Source: Galactobacter valiniphilus (GTDB taxonomy: Bacteria > Actinomycetota > Actinomycetes > Actinomycetales > Micrococcaceae). Taken from it: DNA of 64,000 nt. The translations under genes and the position numbers were made by a program. The notes beneath the pieces were generated by a model. It worked only from the letters and a program-made list of their open reading frames with translations. It did not search any database and was not told where the DNA came from. Each line of letters opens with the position of its first letter. The stretch's first letter is position 1. The DNA lies in assembly GCF_003575975.1 (NCBI RefSeq), contig NZ_QQXK01000003.1:111763-175762 (forward strand). Reading direction: 5' to 3'. Positions 34,020-42,530 of this stretch are shown here, in pieces.

Positions 34020-34660
34020 GCGGCCAAGACCAGAGTCCACAATCTCTTCGTTTCCGCGGACGGCTACGCGGCGGGGGAGTACGTCACCCTCGTGGAACCC
34101 ATCGGCAAGGCGGCCGCCCTCTTTTCACGCTTCGATCGTCGGGTCATTCATGACATCCAGGGCGTCGATGCCCCGGTGACGGTGGAACGGGCGCTGTTTG
34201 CGCTGTGGGGCCCAGGGATCGGCGCCGAGATCATGGGGCGGCGCAAGTTTGGGCCGCAGGAGGGCCTGTGGCCCGACGACGGATGGCAGGGCTGGTGGGG
34301 TGAGGCTCCTCCGTTCCTCACCCTACTTTCGTGCTGACGCACCACCCGCGGGAGGCGATCTCTGTCGAGAACGGCACGAGCTTCAGTTTCATCGACGCCT
34401 CGCCCCACGAGGCGCTTGCGCTGGCGCAAGATACAGCGGGTGGCCTGGATGTGCGCCTTGGTGGGGACCAAGCAGCGTGCGCGAGTTCCTGGAGGCGGTC
34501 TCGTTGACTTCCTGCACCTTGCGATCGTCCCTGTGGTGCTCGGGGCCGGGGCGCGGTCTGGGATCAGCTGGAGGGGCTGCACGATCGCTTCGAGGTGGAG
34601 ACCGTGAGCACGTCCTCCGGCTTGACGCATCAGCTCTTCAACCGGATCCCGCGGGGCTGA
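34020..34660 (+). pseudogene. Broken RibD C-terminal/dihydrofolate reductase-like gene
   Basis: Fragments of one reductase family protein lie in different frames: V-H-N-L-F-V-S-A-D-G-Y-A-A-G with M-G-R-R-K-F-G-P and D-D-G-W-Q-G-W-W-G, then L-T-H-H-P-R-E-A-I-S, then V-D-F-L-H-L-A-I-V-P-V-V-L-G-A-G, then L-T-H-Q-L-F-N-R-I-P-R-G. At least two frameshifts separate them. The expected start codon is replaced: an AAGGAG is followed by GCG-GCC-AAG where ATG/GTG would be. It is not functional as sequenced. Confidence 0.75.
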
Positions 34661-34809
34661 AGTCGCTCAGCTGAACCCGGCGGGGGAAGAACCGTACCGA
34701 GCAGCATCGAGAACCACGAGGCCCAGAATGCGGCCCCGCAAGCCTCCAGGGTGCAGTGCTCGTGCTCGAGCACCGCGTGATGCTCGGTTCTGGAGTCCTG
34801 GCGTGCCCT

Positions 34810-35130
34810 CTAGAGCACGATCCAGCGCTCGGCCGGCAGCTGCCCGCTGCGCAGGTGCTCCAGAGCCTCGGCGACCTCGTCCAGGGTCAGAGCGTAGAGC
34901 GCCGGCCCCTCCACGCTCTGGCCGCTCACCGTGATGGAGGCGGTCTGGGCCTCGGTGACCGGGGCGCTCGTGATGGCGTTGGCGGTGCGCTGTCCGCCGC
35001 CGGCGCTCGCCGTCAGGACGAACAGCTCGGGGCCGCCGCCCACCATGACCTCCCACTCACCCACGAGGGCGTTGGCAAGGGTTCGTGTGGAGCCGTCGAG
35101 CTCGCGCACATGGCTCAGGAAATCACTCAT
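34810..35130 (-). CDS. Small hypothetical protein
   Basis: A 106-residue protein (M-S-D-F-L-S-H-V-R-E-L-D-G-S-T-R) with alternating beta-type segments and a C-terminal helix (L-D-E-V-A-E-A-L-E-H-L). No signal, membrane segment or catalytic motif is seen. I do not recognise the family. Confidence 0.6.
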   Translation of the reverse strand: MSDFLSHVRELDGSTRTLANALVGEWEVMVGGGPELFVLTASAGGGQRTANAITSAPVTEAQTASITVSGQSVEGPALYALTLDEVAEALEHLRSGQLPAERWIVL

Positions 35131-35161
35131 GCCACCACGGTAGTCGCTCGGCGTCGCGATC

Positions 35162-35186
35162 CGCCCGCCCGCCCGGCGGGCGGGCG
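35162..35186 (-). terminator. Terminator after arfB
   Basis: CGCCCGCCCG pairs with CGGGCGGGCG around a 5-base loop. It lies about 80 bases past the arfB stop on the minus strand. Confidence 0.5.
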
Positions 35187-35263
35187 CTGGGAGGCGACGG
35201 CCCGACGTCTGGAGCTGTGTGAGGCGAGCGAAAGGTGACAGCCTGCTGTCACTCTTGCCTCGT

Positions 35264-35701
35264 TCAGTAGCCCGGCCGCTGGCGGTTGGCCTTGACCTCG
35301 GAGCGCTGCTTCTTGGCCTCGAGCCGGCGTCGCTGAGAGCCCTTGGTGGGCTTCGTGGCGCGGCGGGGGGGCGGTGGGATGAGGGCCTCGCGGAGGATCT
35401 GCGCCAAGCGGGCGCGGGCCGCGGCCCGGTTGCGGCGCTGCGAGCGGTGCTCCTGGGCGGCGAGGGTCAGCGTGCCGTTCACCAGGCGCGGGCCGAGGAC
35501 CTCGAGCAGGCGGGCGCGTTGGGCGGGGCTGAAGGCCTCGGACTCGGCCACCGAAAAGCTCAGCTGCACGCGCGAATCGCTCGTGTTGACGCCCTGTCCG
35601 CCGGGGCCGGAGGAGTGGGAGAAGCTCTCCCGCAGCTCGCGCGCCGGGATGAGCAGGCCGCGCGGCGCCCCGGGTCCCGGCGGCACCGGCAGATCGTCCA
35701 T
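35264..35701 (-). CDS. arfB: Alternative ribosome-rescue peptidyl-tRNA hydrolase
   Basis: A 145-residue ArfB (YaeJ) protein that releases ribosomes stalled on truncated mRNAs. The catalytic loop reads S-S-G-P-G-G-Q-G-V-N, with the essential GGQ, followed by the release-factor-like core. The basic C-terminal tail (K-P-T-K-G-S-Q-R-R-R-L-E-A-K-K-Q-R-S-E-V-K) would enter the empty mRNA channel. ATG at 35701 gives the normal family length. The gene follows the acyltransferase by about 30 bases on the same strand. Confidence 0.93.
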   Translation of the reverse strand: MDDLPVPPGPGAPRGLLIPARELRESFSHSSGPGGQGVNTSDSRVQLSFSVAESEAFSPAQRARLLEVLGPRLVNGTLTLAAQEHRSQRRNRAAARARLAQILREALIPPPPRRATKPTKGSQRRRLEAKKQRSEVKANRQRPGY

Positions 35702-35730
35702 GCACCCATTCTCCCGCACGCCGGGAAACC

Positions 35731-36309
35731 TCAGTGCTCGGTCGGGTCTTCCTCGCGCAGGCGCGGTTCCACGCGCCGGGACGGGGTGAACCCGGCCTTG
35801 TCGGCGAAGAAGGCACGGATGTGGTCCATGTCGGTGCGCACGTCGCCGCTCAGACGCAGCGTGGGGCCGAGGCCCGCGGTCATGGTGGTGCGGTCCACGT
35901 AGCCGAGGGTGACGGGTAGGCCCGTCTCGCGCGCGATCCGGTAGAAGCCGGACTTCCAATGGCTATTCCCGCCGCGCGTGCCGTCGGGCGCCACGACCAA
36001 CCCGAACACCTCGCCGGAGCGCACGCGTTCCACGACCTCGGCCACGACGCCGCTCGCGTTCGCACGGTCCACGGGGATGCCGCCGAGCCCGCGCATGAGG
36101 GGCCCGCGCCAGCCCTTGAACAGGCTGTCCTTGCCGAGCCACTTCACCTCCACACCCAGCCGCCAGGAGATGGCGAGCATGAACACGAAGTCCCAGTTGG
36201 AGGTGTGCGGGGCGCCGATGAGCACCGTGGGCTCGCTCGGAGCGGGCGAGGAGACCAGCTTCCAGCGGCTGAGGGCCCAGAAGGCGCGGGCGAAGAGGTG
36301 GCTGATCAT
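35731..36309 (-). CDS. 1-acyl-glycerol-3-phosphate acyltransferase family protein
   Basis: A 192-residue PlsC-like acyltransferase. The catalytic H-x4-D appears as H-T-S-N-W-D, with G-G-I-P-V-D-R and A-P-D-G-T-R-G (the equivalent of the E-G-T-R block) downstream. It is shorter than classical PlsC and belongs to the HTSNWDF-type group. It would acylate a lysophospholipid or glycerol derivative at the membrane. It is divergent from the ABC-F gene. Confidence 0.85.
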   Translation of the reverse strand: MISHLFARAFWALSRWKLVSSPAPSEPTVLIGAPHTSNWDFVFMLAISWRLGVEVKWLGKDSLFKGWRGPLMRGLGGIPVDRANASGVVAEVVERVRSGEVFGLVVAPDGTRGGNSHWKSGFYRIARETGLPVTLGYVDRTTMTAGLGPTLRLSGDVRTDMDHIRAFFADKAGFTPSRRVEPRLREEDPTEH

Positions 36310-36403
36310 GCCTCACCGTAACCGGGCTCGATGCCGGTGCGGGACAATGGTGGGGCGGCGCGCCGCCCCACCGCGCGCCACACACCCCCAAGGAGAACCA
36401 CGT

Positions 36404-38059
36404 ATGACCGCCACCCTCGTCGCTTCCGGACTCGCCGGCGGCTACGGCCACCGCACCCTGTTCGAGGGCGTCGACCTCACCGTGGCCCCCGGCGATGTGA
36501 TCGGCGTCGTGGGTGCCAATGGCGCAGGCAAGTCGACGCTGCTGAAGCTCCTGGCCGGGGTGGATCAGCCGCAGGCCGGCACGGTGTCGCTTGCCCCGCA
36601 GGATGCGTTTGTCGGCTTCCTGCCCCAGGAACATCAGCGCCTCGAGGGCGAGTCCGTCCCGGCGTACATCGCACGCCGCACCGGCTGCGCCGAGGCCACC
36701 CGCGCCATGGAGGCCAGCGCCGAGGCGCTGGGCGACCCGGCCCAGGAGAAGACGGCGGCCGACGAGTACGCCGTGGCCTTTGACCGCTGGATGGCCAGCG
36801 GCGCCGCGGATCTCGAGGACCGCATCCCCGGCGTGCTCGCGGAGCTGAACCTGGACCTCGGCGAGGACCTCGACTCCGTCATGATGGCCGGGCTCTCCGG
36901 CGGGCAGGCGGCCCGCGTGGGCCTCGCCGCGCTCCTGCTCTCCCGCTTCGACATCGTGCTGCTGGACGAGCCGACCAACGACCTCGACCTGGACGGCCTG
37001 GAGCGGCTCGAGACCTTTGTGCAGGGCCTGCGCGGCGGCGTGGTGCTGGTCAGCCACGACCGTGAGTTCCTGGCCCGGTGCATCACCAAGGTGTTGGAGC
37101 TTGACCTAGCGCAGAACTCCCACCGGCTCTACGGCGGCGGCTACGAGTCCTATCTGGAAGAGCGCGCCACGCTGCGCCGCCACGCGCGCGAGGCCTACGA
37201 GGAGTACGCGGACAAGAAGGCGGACCTGGTCTCCCGCGCGCGCACGCAGCGCGAGTGGACGAGCCAGGGCGTGCGCAACGCCATGAAGAAGGCGCCGGAC
37301 AACGACAAGCTGCAGCGCAAGGCCTCGGCGGAGTCCTCCGAGAAGCAGGCGCAGAAGGTGCGGCAGATGGAGAGCCGCATCGCGCGGCTCGAGGAGGTCA
37401 AGGAGCCGCGCAAGGAGTGGAAGCTGGAGTTCTCCATCGCGCCGGCGCCACGTTCCTCCACCGTGGTCTCCACCCTCAACGAGGCGGTGTTCACGCAGGG
37501 TGATTTCTCGCTCGGTCCCGTCTCCATCCAGGTCAACGCCGGCGAACGCGTCATGATCACGGGCCCCAATGGGGCCGGCAAGTCGACCCTGCTGCGGGGG
37601 CTCCTGGGCGGGCAGGCACCGACCTCCGGCACCGCGAGCCTCGGCAGCAGCGTGGAGATCGGCGAGATCGACCAGGCCCGCTCGCTCCTGGATCCGGCCA
37701 CGCCGCTCGCCGATGCCTTCGAGGCCGTGGTCCCGGAGATGTCTTCTGGCGACGTCCGCACGCTCCTGGCCAAGTTCAAGCTCAAGGCCGATCACGTGGA
37801 TCGCCCGGTGCAGGAGCTCTCGCCGGGCGAGCGCACGCGCGCGGAGATGGCCCTGCTGCAGGCCCGCGGTGTCAACGTCCTCGTGCTGGACGAGCCCACC
37901 AACCACCTCGACCTCGAGGCGATCGAGCAGTTGGAGCAGGCGCTGGAGTCCTACGAGGGCGCCCTCCTGCTCGTCACGCACGACCGCCGCATGCTCGACA
38001 CGGTCAAGACCGACCACCACTGGCACGTGGAGGCCGGCACGGTGGTGGCCCGCCGCTAG
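36404..38059 (+). CDS. ABC-F family ATPase
   Basis: A 551-residue soluble double ATPase. Walker A motifs are G-A-N-G-A-G-K-S-T (about residue 40) and G-P-N-G-A-G-K-S-T (about 388); signature motifs are L-S-G-G-Q-A and L-S-P-G-E-R; Walker B motifs are D-E-P-T-N-D-L-D and D-E-P-T-N-H-L-D. The basic linker (residues about 230-330) is the P-site tRNA interaction motif region. No membrane domain exists. ABC-F proteins act on ribosomes, some giving antibiotic resistance; this one looks like a housekeeping type. ATG at 36404 follows AAGGAGAA. A terminator follows. Confidence 0.93.
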   Translation: MTATLVASGLAGGYGHRTLFEGVDLTVAPGDVIGVVGANGAGKSTLLKLLAGVDQPQAGTVSLAPQDAFVGFLPQEHQRLEGESVPAYIARRTGCAEATRAMEASAEALGDPAQEKTAADEYAVAFDRWMASGAADLEDRIPGVLAELNLDLGEDLDSVMMAGLSGGQAARVGLAALLLSRFDIVLLDEPTNDLDLDGLERLETFVQGLRGGVVLVSHDREFLARCITKVLELDLAQNSHRLYGGGYESYLEERATLRRHAREAYEEYADKKADLVSRARTQREWTSQGVRNAMKKAPDNDKLQRKASAESSEKQAQKVRQMESRIARLEEVKEPRKEWKLEFSIAPAPRSSTVVSTLNEAVFTQGDFSLGPVSIQVNAGERVMITGPNGAGKSTLLRGLLGGQAPTSGTASLGSSVEIGEIDQARSLLDPATPLADAFEAVVPEMSSGDVRTLLAKFKLKADHVDRPVQELSPGERTRAEMALLQARGVNVLVLDEPTNHLDLEAIEQLEQALESYEGALLLVTHDRRMLDTVKTDHHWHVEAGTVVARR

Positions 38060-38065
38060 GGCGGC

Positions 38066-38089
38066 GGGCCCGCCTGGGTTCGCGGGCCC
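38066..38089 (+). terminator. ABC-F gene terminator
   Basis: GGGCCCGC (38066-38073) pairs with GCGGGCCC (38082-38089), just after the stop. Confidence 0.6.
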
Positions 38090-38113
38090 AGTGCCCGACG
38101 GCGGGTGGCCGGC

Positions 38114-38500
38114 TCAGGCGGTCGGCTCGCCCCGGGCGGCCACGTGCGCGCGCTTCTTGGACGCCTTGCGCTCGTCGGCCTCGCGGAAGGCCTCCAGCTG
38201 CTCCGGCGTGGGCAGCCACCAGGACTTGGAGCGGGTGTTCCAGCGAATCTCGGCCGGCTTGAGCTCGGCGAAGGCCGCGAGCACATCGGGGCGCAGCGAG
38301 GCGTGATCGTTGCGGTCGGCGACGATGAAGTCCTCGCCGAAGTCCTCCTCCACCTCGCGCACGGCCGTCTTGGCGTAGAAGGCGTGCGGGGTGACGCGCT
38401 GGATGCGCTCCACGAGCCACGCCGCGACGTCGTCCGCGGTGTCCTCACGCCCGGGGACCGGTTCGGCGGGGGAGAGGGGTTCGGCGTTCTCGTCATTCAT
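38114..38500 (-). CDS. DUF6953-like hypothetical protein
   Basis: A 128-residue protein with W-L-V-E-R-I-Q-R-V-T-P-H-A-F-Y-A-K-T-A-V-R-E-V-E-E-D-F-G-E-D-F-I and a C-terminal W-N-T-R-S-K-S-W-W-L-P. The pattern resembles DUF6953-type proteins, whose function is unknown. The C-terminal tail is basic. Confidence 0.65.
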   Translation of the reverse strand: MNDENAEPLSPAEPVPGREDTADDVAAWLVERIQRVTPHAFYAKTAVREVEEDFGEDFIVADRNDHASLRPDVLAAFAELKPAEIRWNTRSKSWWLPTPEQLEAFREADERKASKKRAHVAARGEPTA

Positions 38501-38605
38501 GCCTCGAGCCTACGGTGCCGCCGGGCACATCGCCGACGGTGCGGGGCGGTGGCGGGGTTCGGGTAGCACTGGCGGCGCGGGTGCCGCCGGCCCTAGGGTC
38601 ACCCC

Positions 38606-39070
38606 ATGAGCAGCCTCCGCGTCACCCAGACCCTCGAGCCCCACGGCCCCGCCTCCGCCTTTGTCCTGAGCGATGAACAGGTCGCAGAACTGAGCAGCAA
38701 GAAGGCCTTCCCCGTGCTGGTCGAGGTCAACGGCGTGAGCGCCCGCCTGCGGTTGGCGCGCATGGGCGGGATCAACATGATCGGCCTGAGCAAGGCGGTG
38801 CGCGCGCAGCTCGGCGTGGAGATCGGCGACACCGTCGAGGCGCTGATCCGCCCCGACGAGGCGGAGCGCACGGTGGACGTGCCGGAGCAGCTCGCCGCGG
38901 CGCTCGCCGCCGATCCCGTCGTGGCCGCCGCCTTCGAGGCGCTGTCCTTCACCCGTCGCAAGGAGATCGCGCGCTCCATCGCGGAGGCGAAACAGGAGGC
39001 GACGCGGGAGCGCCGCCTCGAGAAGGCGCTTGCCGAGCTCGGCGCCGCGGCCGAAGAGGGCCGGGCGTGA
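38606..39070 (+). CDS. DUF1905/YdeI-OmdA-like protein
   Basis: A 154-residue protein combining a DUF1905 beta-barrel-like half (F-P-V-L-V-E-V-N-G-V-S-A-R-L-R-L-A-R-M-G-G) and an Omp-associated helical half (F-T-R-R-K-E-I-A-R-S-I-A-E-A-K-Q-E-A-T-R-E-R-R). Members have been linked to cationic peptide or bacteriocin tolerance in some bacteria. TAGGGT ends 6 bases before the ATG, so it may be leaderless. Coupled to the next gene by a GTGA overlap. Confidence 0.8.
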   Translation: MSSLRVTQTLEPHGPASAFVLSDEQVAELSSKKAFPVLVEVNGVSARLRLARMGGINMIGLSKAVRAQLGVEIGDTVEALIRPDEAERTVDVPEQLAAALAADPVVAAAFEALSFTRRKEIARSIAEAKQEATRERRLEKALAELGAAAEEGRA

Positions 39071-39510
39071 GCGCGGTCGAGGTGGTGCGCGCCTTCTGGG
39101 AGCGCATGCGCGAGCGCGACTGGGACGGCGTGCGGGCCATGCTCGCCCCGGACGCCGTGGCGGTGTGGCCGGAGACCAACGAGCGCTTCGCCGGTGCAGA
39201 CGCCATCGTGCGGGTCAACGCCGAGTACCCGGAGGGCTGGGACATCCGCGTCCTGCGCCTCGTGGAGAGCGGTGGCACGGTGGTGGCCGAGGTCGAGGTG
39301 CCACATGAGGACGTCGGCGTCTTCCGCGTGGCGGCGTTCACGGAGGTCGTCGACGGGCTGATCGCGCGTTCGATGGAGTACTGGGTGCAGGTGGGCGGCA
39401 CCGAGCCGCCGGCCTGGCGAGCGGGCTTCGCGTCGCGGGTGGTCGAGGGCGGTTTGGAAGCCGCCATCGGGGCCGCTCACGCCCCGGACGCGGCGGGTCC
39501 GGTGGCCTGA
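39067..39510 (+). CDS. SnoaL-like/NTF2-fold protein
   Basis: A 147-residue NTF2-like protein (V-V-R-A-F-W-E-R-M-R-E-R-D-W-D-G-V-R-A-M-L-A-P-D-A-V-A-V-W-P). Such cone-shaped folds bind small molecules or act as isomerases; the ligand is unknown. The GTG start overlaps the upstream stop. Its 3' end overlaps the convergent gene by about 34 bases. Confidence 0.8.
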   Translation: MSAVEVVRAFWERMRERDWDGVRAMLAPDAVAVWPETNERFAGADAIVRVNAEYPEGWDIRVLRLVESGGTVVAEVEVPHEDVGVFRVAAFTEVVDGLIARSMEYWVQVGGTEPPAWRAGFASRVVEGGLEAAIGAAHAPDAAGPVA

Positions 39511-40022
39511 TCGAGGCGGCGAAGGGCGCCCCCGCGCCTGATCCACTTCACTCCGTGGGCGTCGGTGAAGGCCACGCTCCCGACGACCCACTTGGGATTC
39601 TTCGACACCGGTCGCACCGACGCCGGGAGGGCCGCCCGCTCCTCGGCGTAGGCACAGTGATACTCGGGATGCTCGAAGACGACGTAGTCCCCCGGAGGAA
39701 GCACCGAGAGGCGGATGGGCTGCAGGGGCTGGGCCTCGCCCTTGGCCGTGGCGGCGTAGGTGCTCTCCACGACGACGTCGTACACGGGGGCGTCGGAGGA
39801 GTTGTGCAGCTGGATGCCCTTTTGGTGGCCCTTCTCCCGATCCTGGGCGAAGACGCACCAGCCGGCGATCCCGCTCGCCTGCTCCATCTCGGCCCGTTCC
39901 TCGCTCGCGCGGTCGCGGGACGTCTCGATCTTGAACAGCTTCACCGAGGTCTTTGCCGCTCACCAGGCAACGATCAGCGCTCCGACGGCGGCGGCGGCCG
40001 AGAGCCATTCGGCGATGTTCAT
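39477..40022 (-). CDS. Small membrane-anchored protein interrupted by an in-frame TGA
   Basis: ATG at 40022, preceded by a strong GGAGGAATCG, begins M-N-I-A-E-W-L-S-A-A-A-A-V-G-A-L-I-V-A-W, a complete membrane helix. A TGA then follows at 39962-39960. The same frame continues without further stop as A-A-K-T-S-V-K-L-F-K-I-E-T-S-R-D through a 155-residue soluble domain (residues after GTG 39944 could start separately). The pattern helix, W, then A-A-K suggests TGG changed to TGA. It is a nonsense allele, a readthrough site, or two separate products. Function unknown. Confidence 0.6.
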
Positions 40023-40115
40023 CGATTCCTCCACGCGCAGGGTCAAGGGGGTGCTTGGACACTAGCGCGCGGCGCGCCGGCGGCACACCCCACCTCCGCC
40101 CCGGACACGGCACAA

Positions 40116-40155
40116 CGCCGGCCGGGACCCACCCTCACAGGGGCCCCGACCGGCG
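40116..40155 (-). terminator. Terminator of the flavoprotein gene
   Basis: CGCCGG-x-CGGG-x-CCC pairs with GGG-x-CCCG-x-CCGGCG (40116-40130 and 40141-40155), about 50 bases after the stop on the minus strand. Confidence 0.65.
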
Positions 40156-40207
40156 TCGAGCAATTGACTCCTCCGACGGGCCGTGAGGCCCGCCGGAAGC
40201 CCGGGAG

Positions 40208-42319
40208 CTAGAGCTCCGAGGCGACCTTGAAGGAGGAGTGAATGGCGCCGTGGATGTAGTTCACGGCGCCGGCGTCGCCGACCACGTCGTGCGCGATGCC
40301 CGCGGCCTCGAGCTCGGCGGCAAACGGCGCGGCCGAGGTGGTGCCGTCGGCGTACACGACCATGGAGGCGGGCGCGCTGAAGCTCTCGCCGCCCTCGGTC
40401 CACTCGACGGTCTTCTCGGTGATGCGGTCCACCTTGACGTTGCGGTGGATCTTGACGCCGTGCGCCTCGGAATCCTTCACGGCGGTCCAGCGGCGCGGCA
40501 TGGCCAGGGGCAGGCCCAGCTGCTGCTTCTCGTGCAGCAGGGTCACGCGGCGCCCGCGCTCGACGAGGAACTCGGCGAGCTCCAGGCCCACGAGCGAGCC
40601 GCCGATCACCACGACGTCCTTGCCCATGGGCAGCCAGTACTTGGTGAACTGGCGTACGAACTCGGGGGACTTGGTCAGGCCGGAAAGGCGGCCGGTCTTG
40701 CCCAGCGTGGACAGCACGAAGCCGGCCTCTTGGGCCGTGGCGGTGCCGAGCATCATGGCGCGTAGCGTGTCGCCCGTCTGCACGTTCGGCAGGTCGCCGC
40801 CCGGGAAGTCGGGCTTGGGGCGCACGGCACCCGTGGCGACGATGACGTGGTCGGCCTTGAGCTCGCGCATGAGCGCCCCCGTGGCGCGGGTGCCCAGCTT
40901 CACGGAGATGCGCAGGCGCTTGATCTCCTGCTTGAACCAGCGCAGCAGGCGCTCGTTGTCCGGGGTGGTCATGGTGGAGAACCACATGGTGCCGCCGAGG
41001 CGGTCGGCCTTGTCCACCACGGTGACGCGGTGGCCGCGCTCCGTGAGGACGCGGGCGCTCTCGAGGCCCGCGGGGCCCGCACCGATGACGACCACGTGCT
41101 TGGACGCGGAGGTGGGGCGCAGCGGCAGGACCTTCTCGTTGCCGAGGGAGGGGTTCACCGCACAGAACGGGGTGTCGTCGAAGAAGCTCTCGCCCACGCA
41201 CAGGTAGCAGTTGATGCAGGGGCGGACGGTCTCCGGCTTGCCGGCGGCGAGCTTGTTCGGCAGCTCCGGGTCGGCCAGGAGCTGGCGGCCCATGGCGGCG
41301 AAGTCGGTCTTGCCGTCCTTGATGGCCTTCTCGGCGACGTCGGGGAGCATGCGGCCCACGGCAATGACGGGCACGGAGACGTGCTTCTTGATGTGACCGG
41401 CGCTCTCCACGTAGGCGCCGACCTTGTTGGGCAGCGGGCCGTCGGTGAAGTTGTCGAAGGGGTTGCGGCCCCAGCCGGTCACGTGGATCGCGTCGGCGCC
41501 GGCCTTCTCGAAGAGCTGCGAGGCCTCGGTGGACTCGGCCAGGGACAGTGCGCCCTCCTGGCCGTACTCCTCGCCGGAGACGCGGACGATGACGGCGAGC
41601 GAATCGCCCACGCGGGCCTTGACGGCGGAGATGACCTCGCAGGCCAGGCGGGCGCGGTTCTCGAGGGAGCCGCCGTACTCGTCGGTGCGCTGGTTGTCGC
41701 GCTGGTTCAGGAAGACGCCAAGGATGTAGCCGTGGGCCACGTGGATCTCGATGGCGTCCGCGCCGGACTTCGCCACGCGCTCGGCGGCGTCTGCCCACGT
41801 CTCGACGAGCCAGTCGATGTCTTCCTTGCTCATCGTCTTGAAGGTGGTCTGCTTGCCCGCCGTGGCGGCGCCCATCTTGGCGAGCTCCTCCGGCGTGCAA
41901 TCGGCCATGGCCTTCATGGAGTAGCTGTAGTCCTGCGGGTTCGGAGCCAGGACCGGGCGGTCGTTCGCCGTATCGATGCGGGCCACCTTGCCGTGGTGCG
42001 TGGACTGGATGCACAGCTTGGAGCCGACGGCGTGGATGGCGTCGGCGAGGGCCTTCAGGCCGGGGATGTACTTGTCATCCGAGAGGCCGGGCTCCTTCAT
42101 GGAGGCGGCACCGTACGGGAAGGCGATGGCGCAGGCGCCGGTGATGATCAGGCCGGCCCCGCCCTTGGCGCGGGCGACGTAGTGATCGATCTCGGTCTGC
42201 TCGATCTCGCCGCCTTCGGACACGTTCATGTCCATCGCCGGCAGCACAATGCGGTTCGCTGTCTCCATGGGGCCGATGCGGCCGGAAGCCATGAGATGCG
42301 GGAATGTCTGGGTGTTCAC
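40208..42319 (-). CDS. OYE-like FMN/FAD/4Fe-4S oxidoreductase (2,4-dienoyl-CoA reductase type)
   Basis: A 703-residue enzyme with an N-terminal old-yellow-enzyme TIM barrel (residues about 5-370; G-A-C-A-I-A, H-V-A-H-G-Y, G-G-S-L-E-N-R-A-R), an iron-sulfur segment C-I-N-C-Y-L-C-V-G ending in P-F-C-A-V-N-P, and a C-terminal FAD/NAD(P) half with V-V-I-G-A-G-P-A-G-L-E-S-A and V-V-I-G-G-S-L-V-G-L-E-L-A. This is the architecture of FadH and of trimethylamine dehydrogenase-like reductases. The substrate, an enoyl compound or amine, cannot be fixed from sequence. Single-gene unit with its own terminator. Confidence 0.9.
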   Translation of the reverse strand: MNTQTFPHLMASGRIGPMETANRIVLPAMDMNVSEGGEIEQTEIDHYVARAKGGAGLIITGACAIAFPYGAASMKEPGLSDDKYIPGLKALADAIHAVGSKLCIQSTHHGKVARIDTANDRPVLAPNPQDYSYSMKAMADCTPEELAKMGAATAGKQTTFKTMSKEDIDWLVETWADAAERVAKSGADAIEIHVAHGYILGVFLNQRDNQRTDEYGGSLENRARLACEVISAVKARVGDSLAVIVRVSGEEYGQEGALSLAESTEASQLFEKAGADAIHVTGWGRNPFDNFTDGPLPNKVGAYVESAGHIKKHVSVPVIAVGRMLPDVAEKAIKDGKTDFAAMGRQLLADPELPNKLAAGKPETVRPCINCYLCVGESFFDDTPFCAVNPSLGNEKVLPLRPTSASKHVVVIGAGPAGLESARVLTERGHRVTVVDKADRLGGTMWFSTMTTPDNERLLRWFKQEIKRLRISVKLGTRATGALMRELKADHVIVATGAVRPKPDFPGGDLPNVQTGDTLRAMMLGTATAQEAGFVLSTLGKTGRLSGLTKSPEFVRQFTKYWLPMGKDVVVIGGSLVGLELAEFLVERGRRVTLLHEKQQLGLPLAMPRRWTAVKDSEAHGVKIHRNVKVDRITEKTVEWTEGGESFSAPASMVVYADGTTSAAPFAAELEAAGIAHDVVGDAGAVNYIHGAIHSSFKVASEL

Positions 42320-42459
42320 GGGGACATTTTAGTTGCCGCGCGACAGTAAATTGGCATCGGGGTGACTTGACCTGCTACGCGATCTCTGATCATGTCCTGG
42401 CGGATAGGGGGGGCTCAACGCACGACGGCGCGGGGTGCCACGCGCGCATCGGAAGACGC

Positions 42460-42489
42460 CTGTGGGGCGGCCGGGTGGCCGCCCCACAG
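42460..42489 (-). terminator. Terminator of the secreted protein gene
   Basis: A perfect 13-bp stem CTGTGGGGCGGCC/GGCCGCCCCACAG with a GGGT loop, about 40 bases beyond the stop. Confidence 0.8.
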
Positions 42490-42530
42490 ACGGGCAGTTC
42501 GGTGGGTCGCGCCGCCCAGACGGCGGTGGA

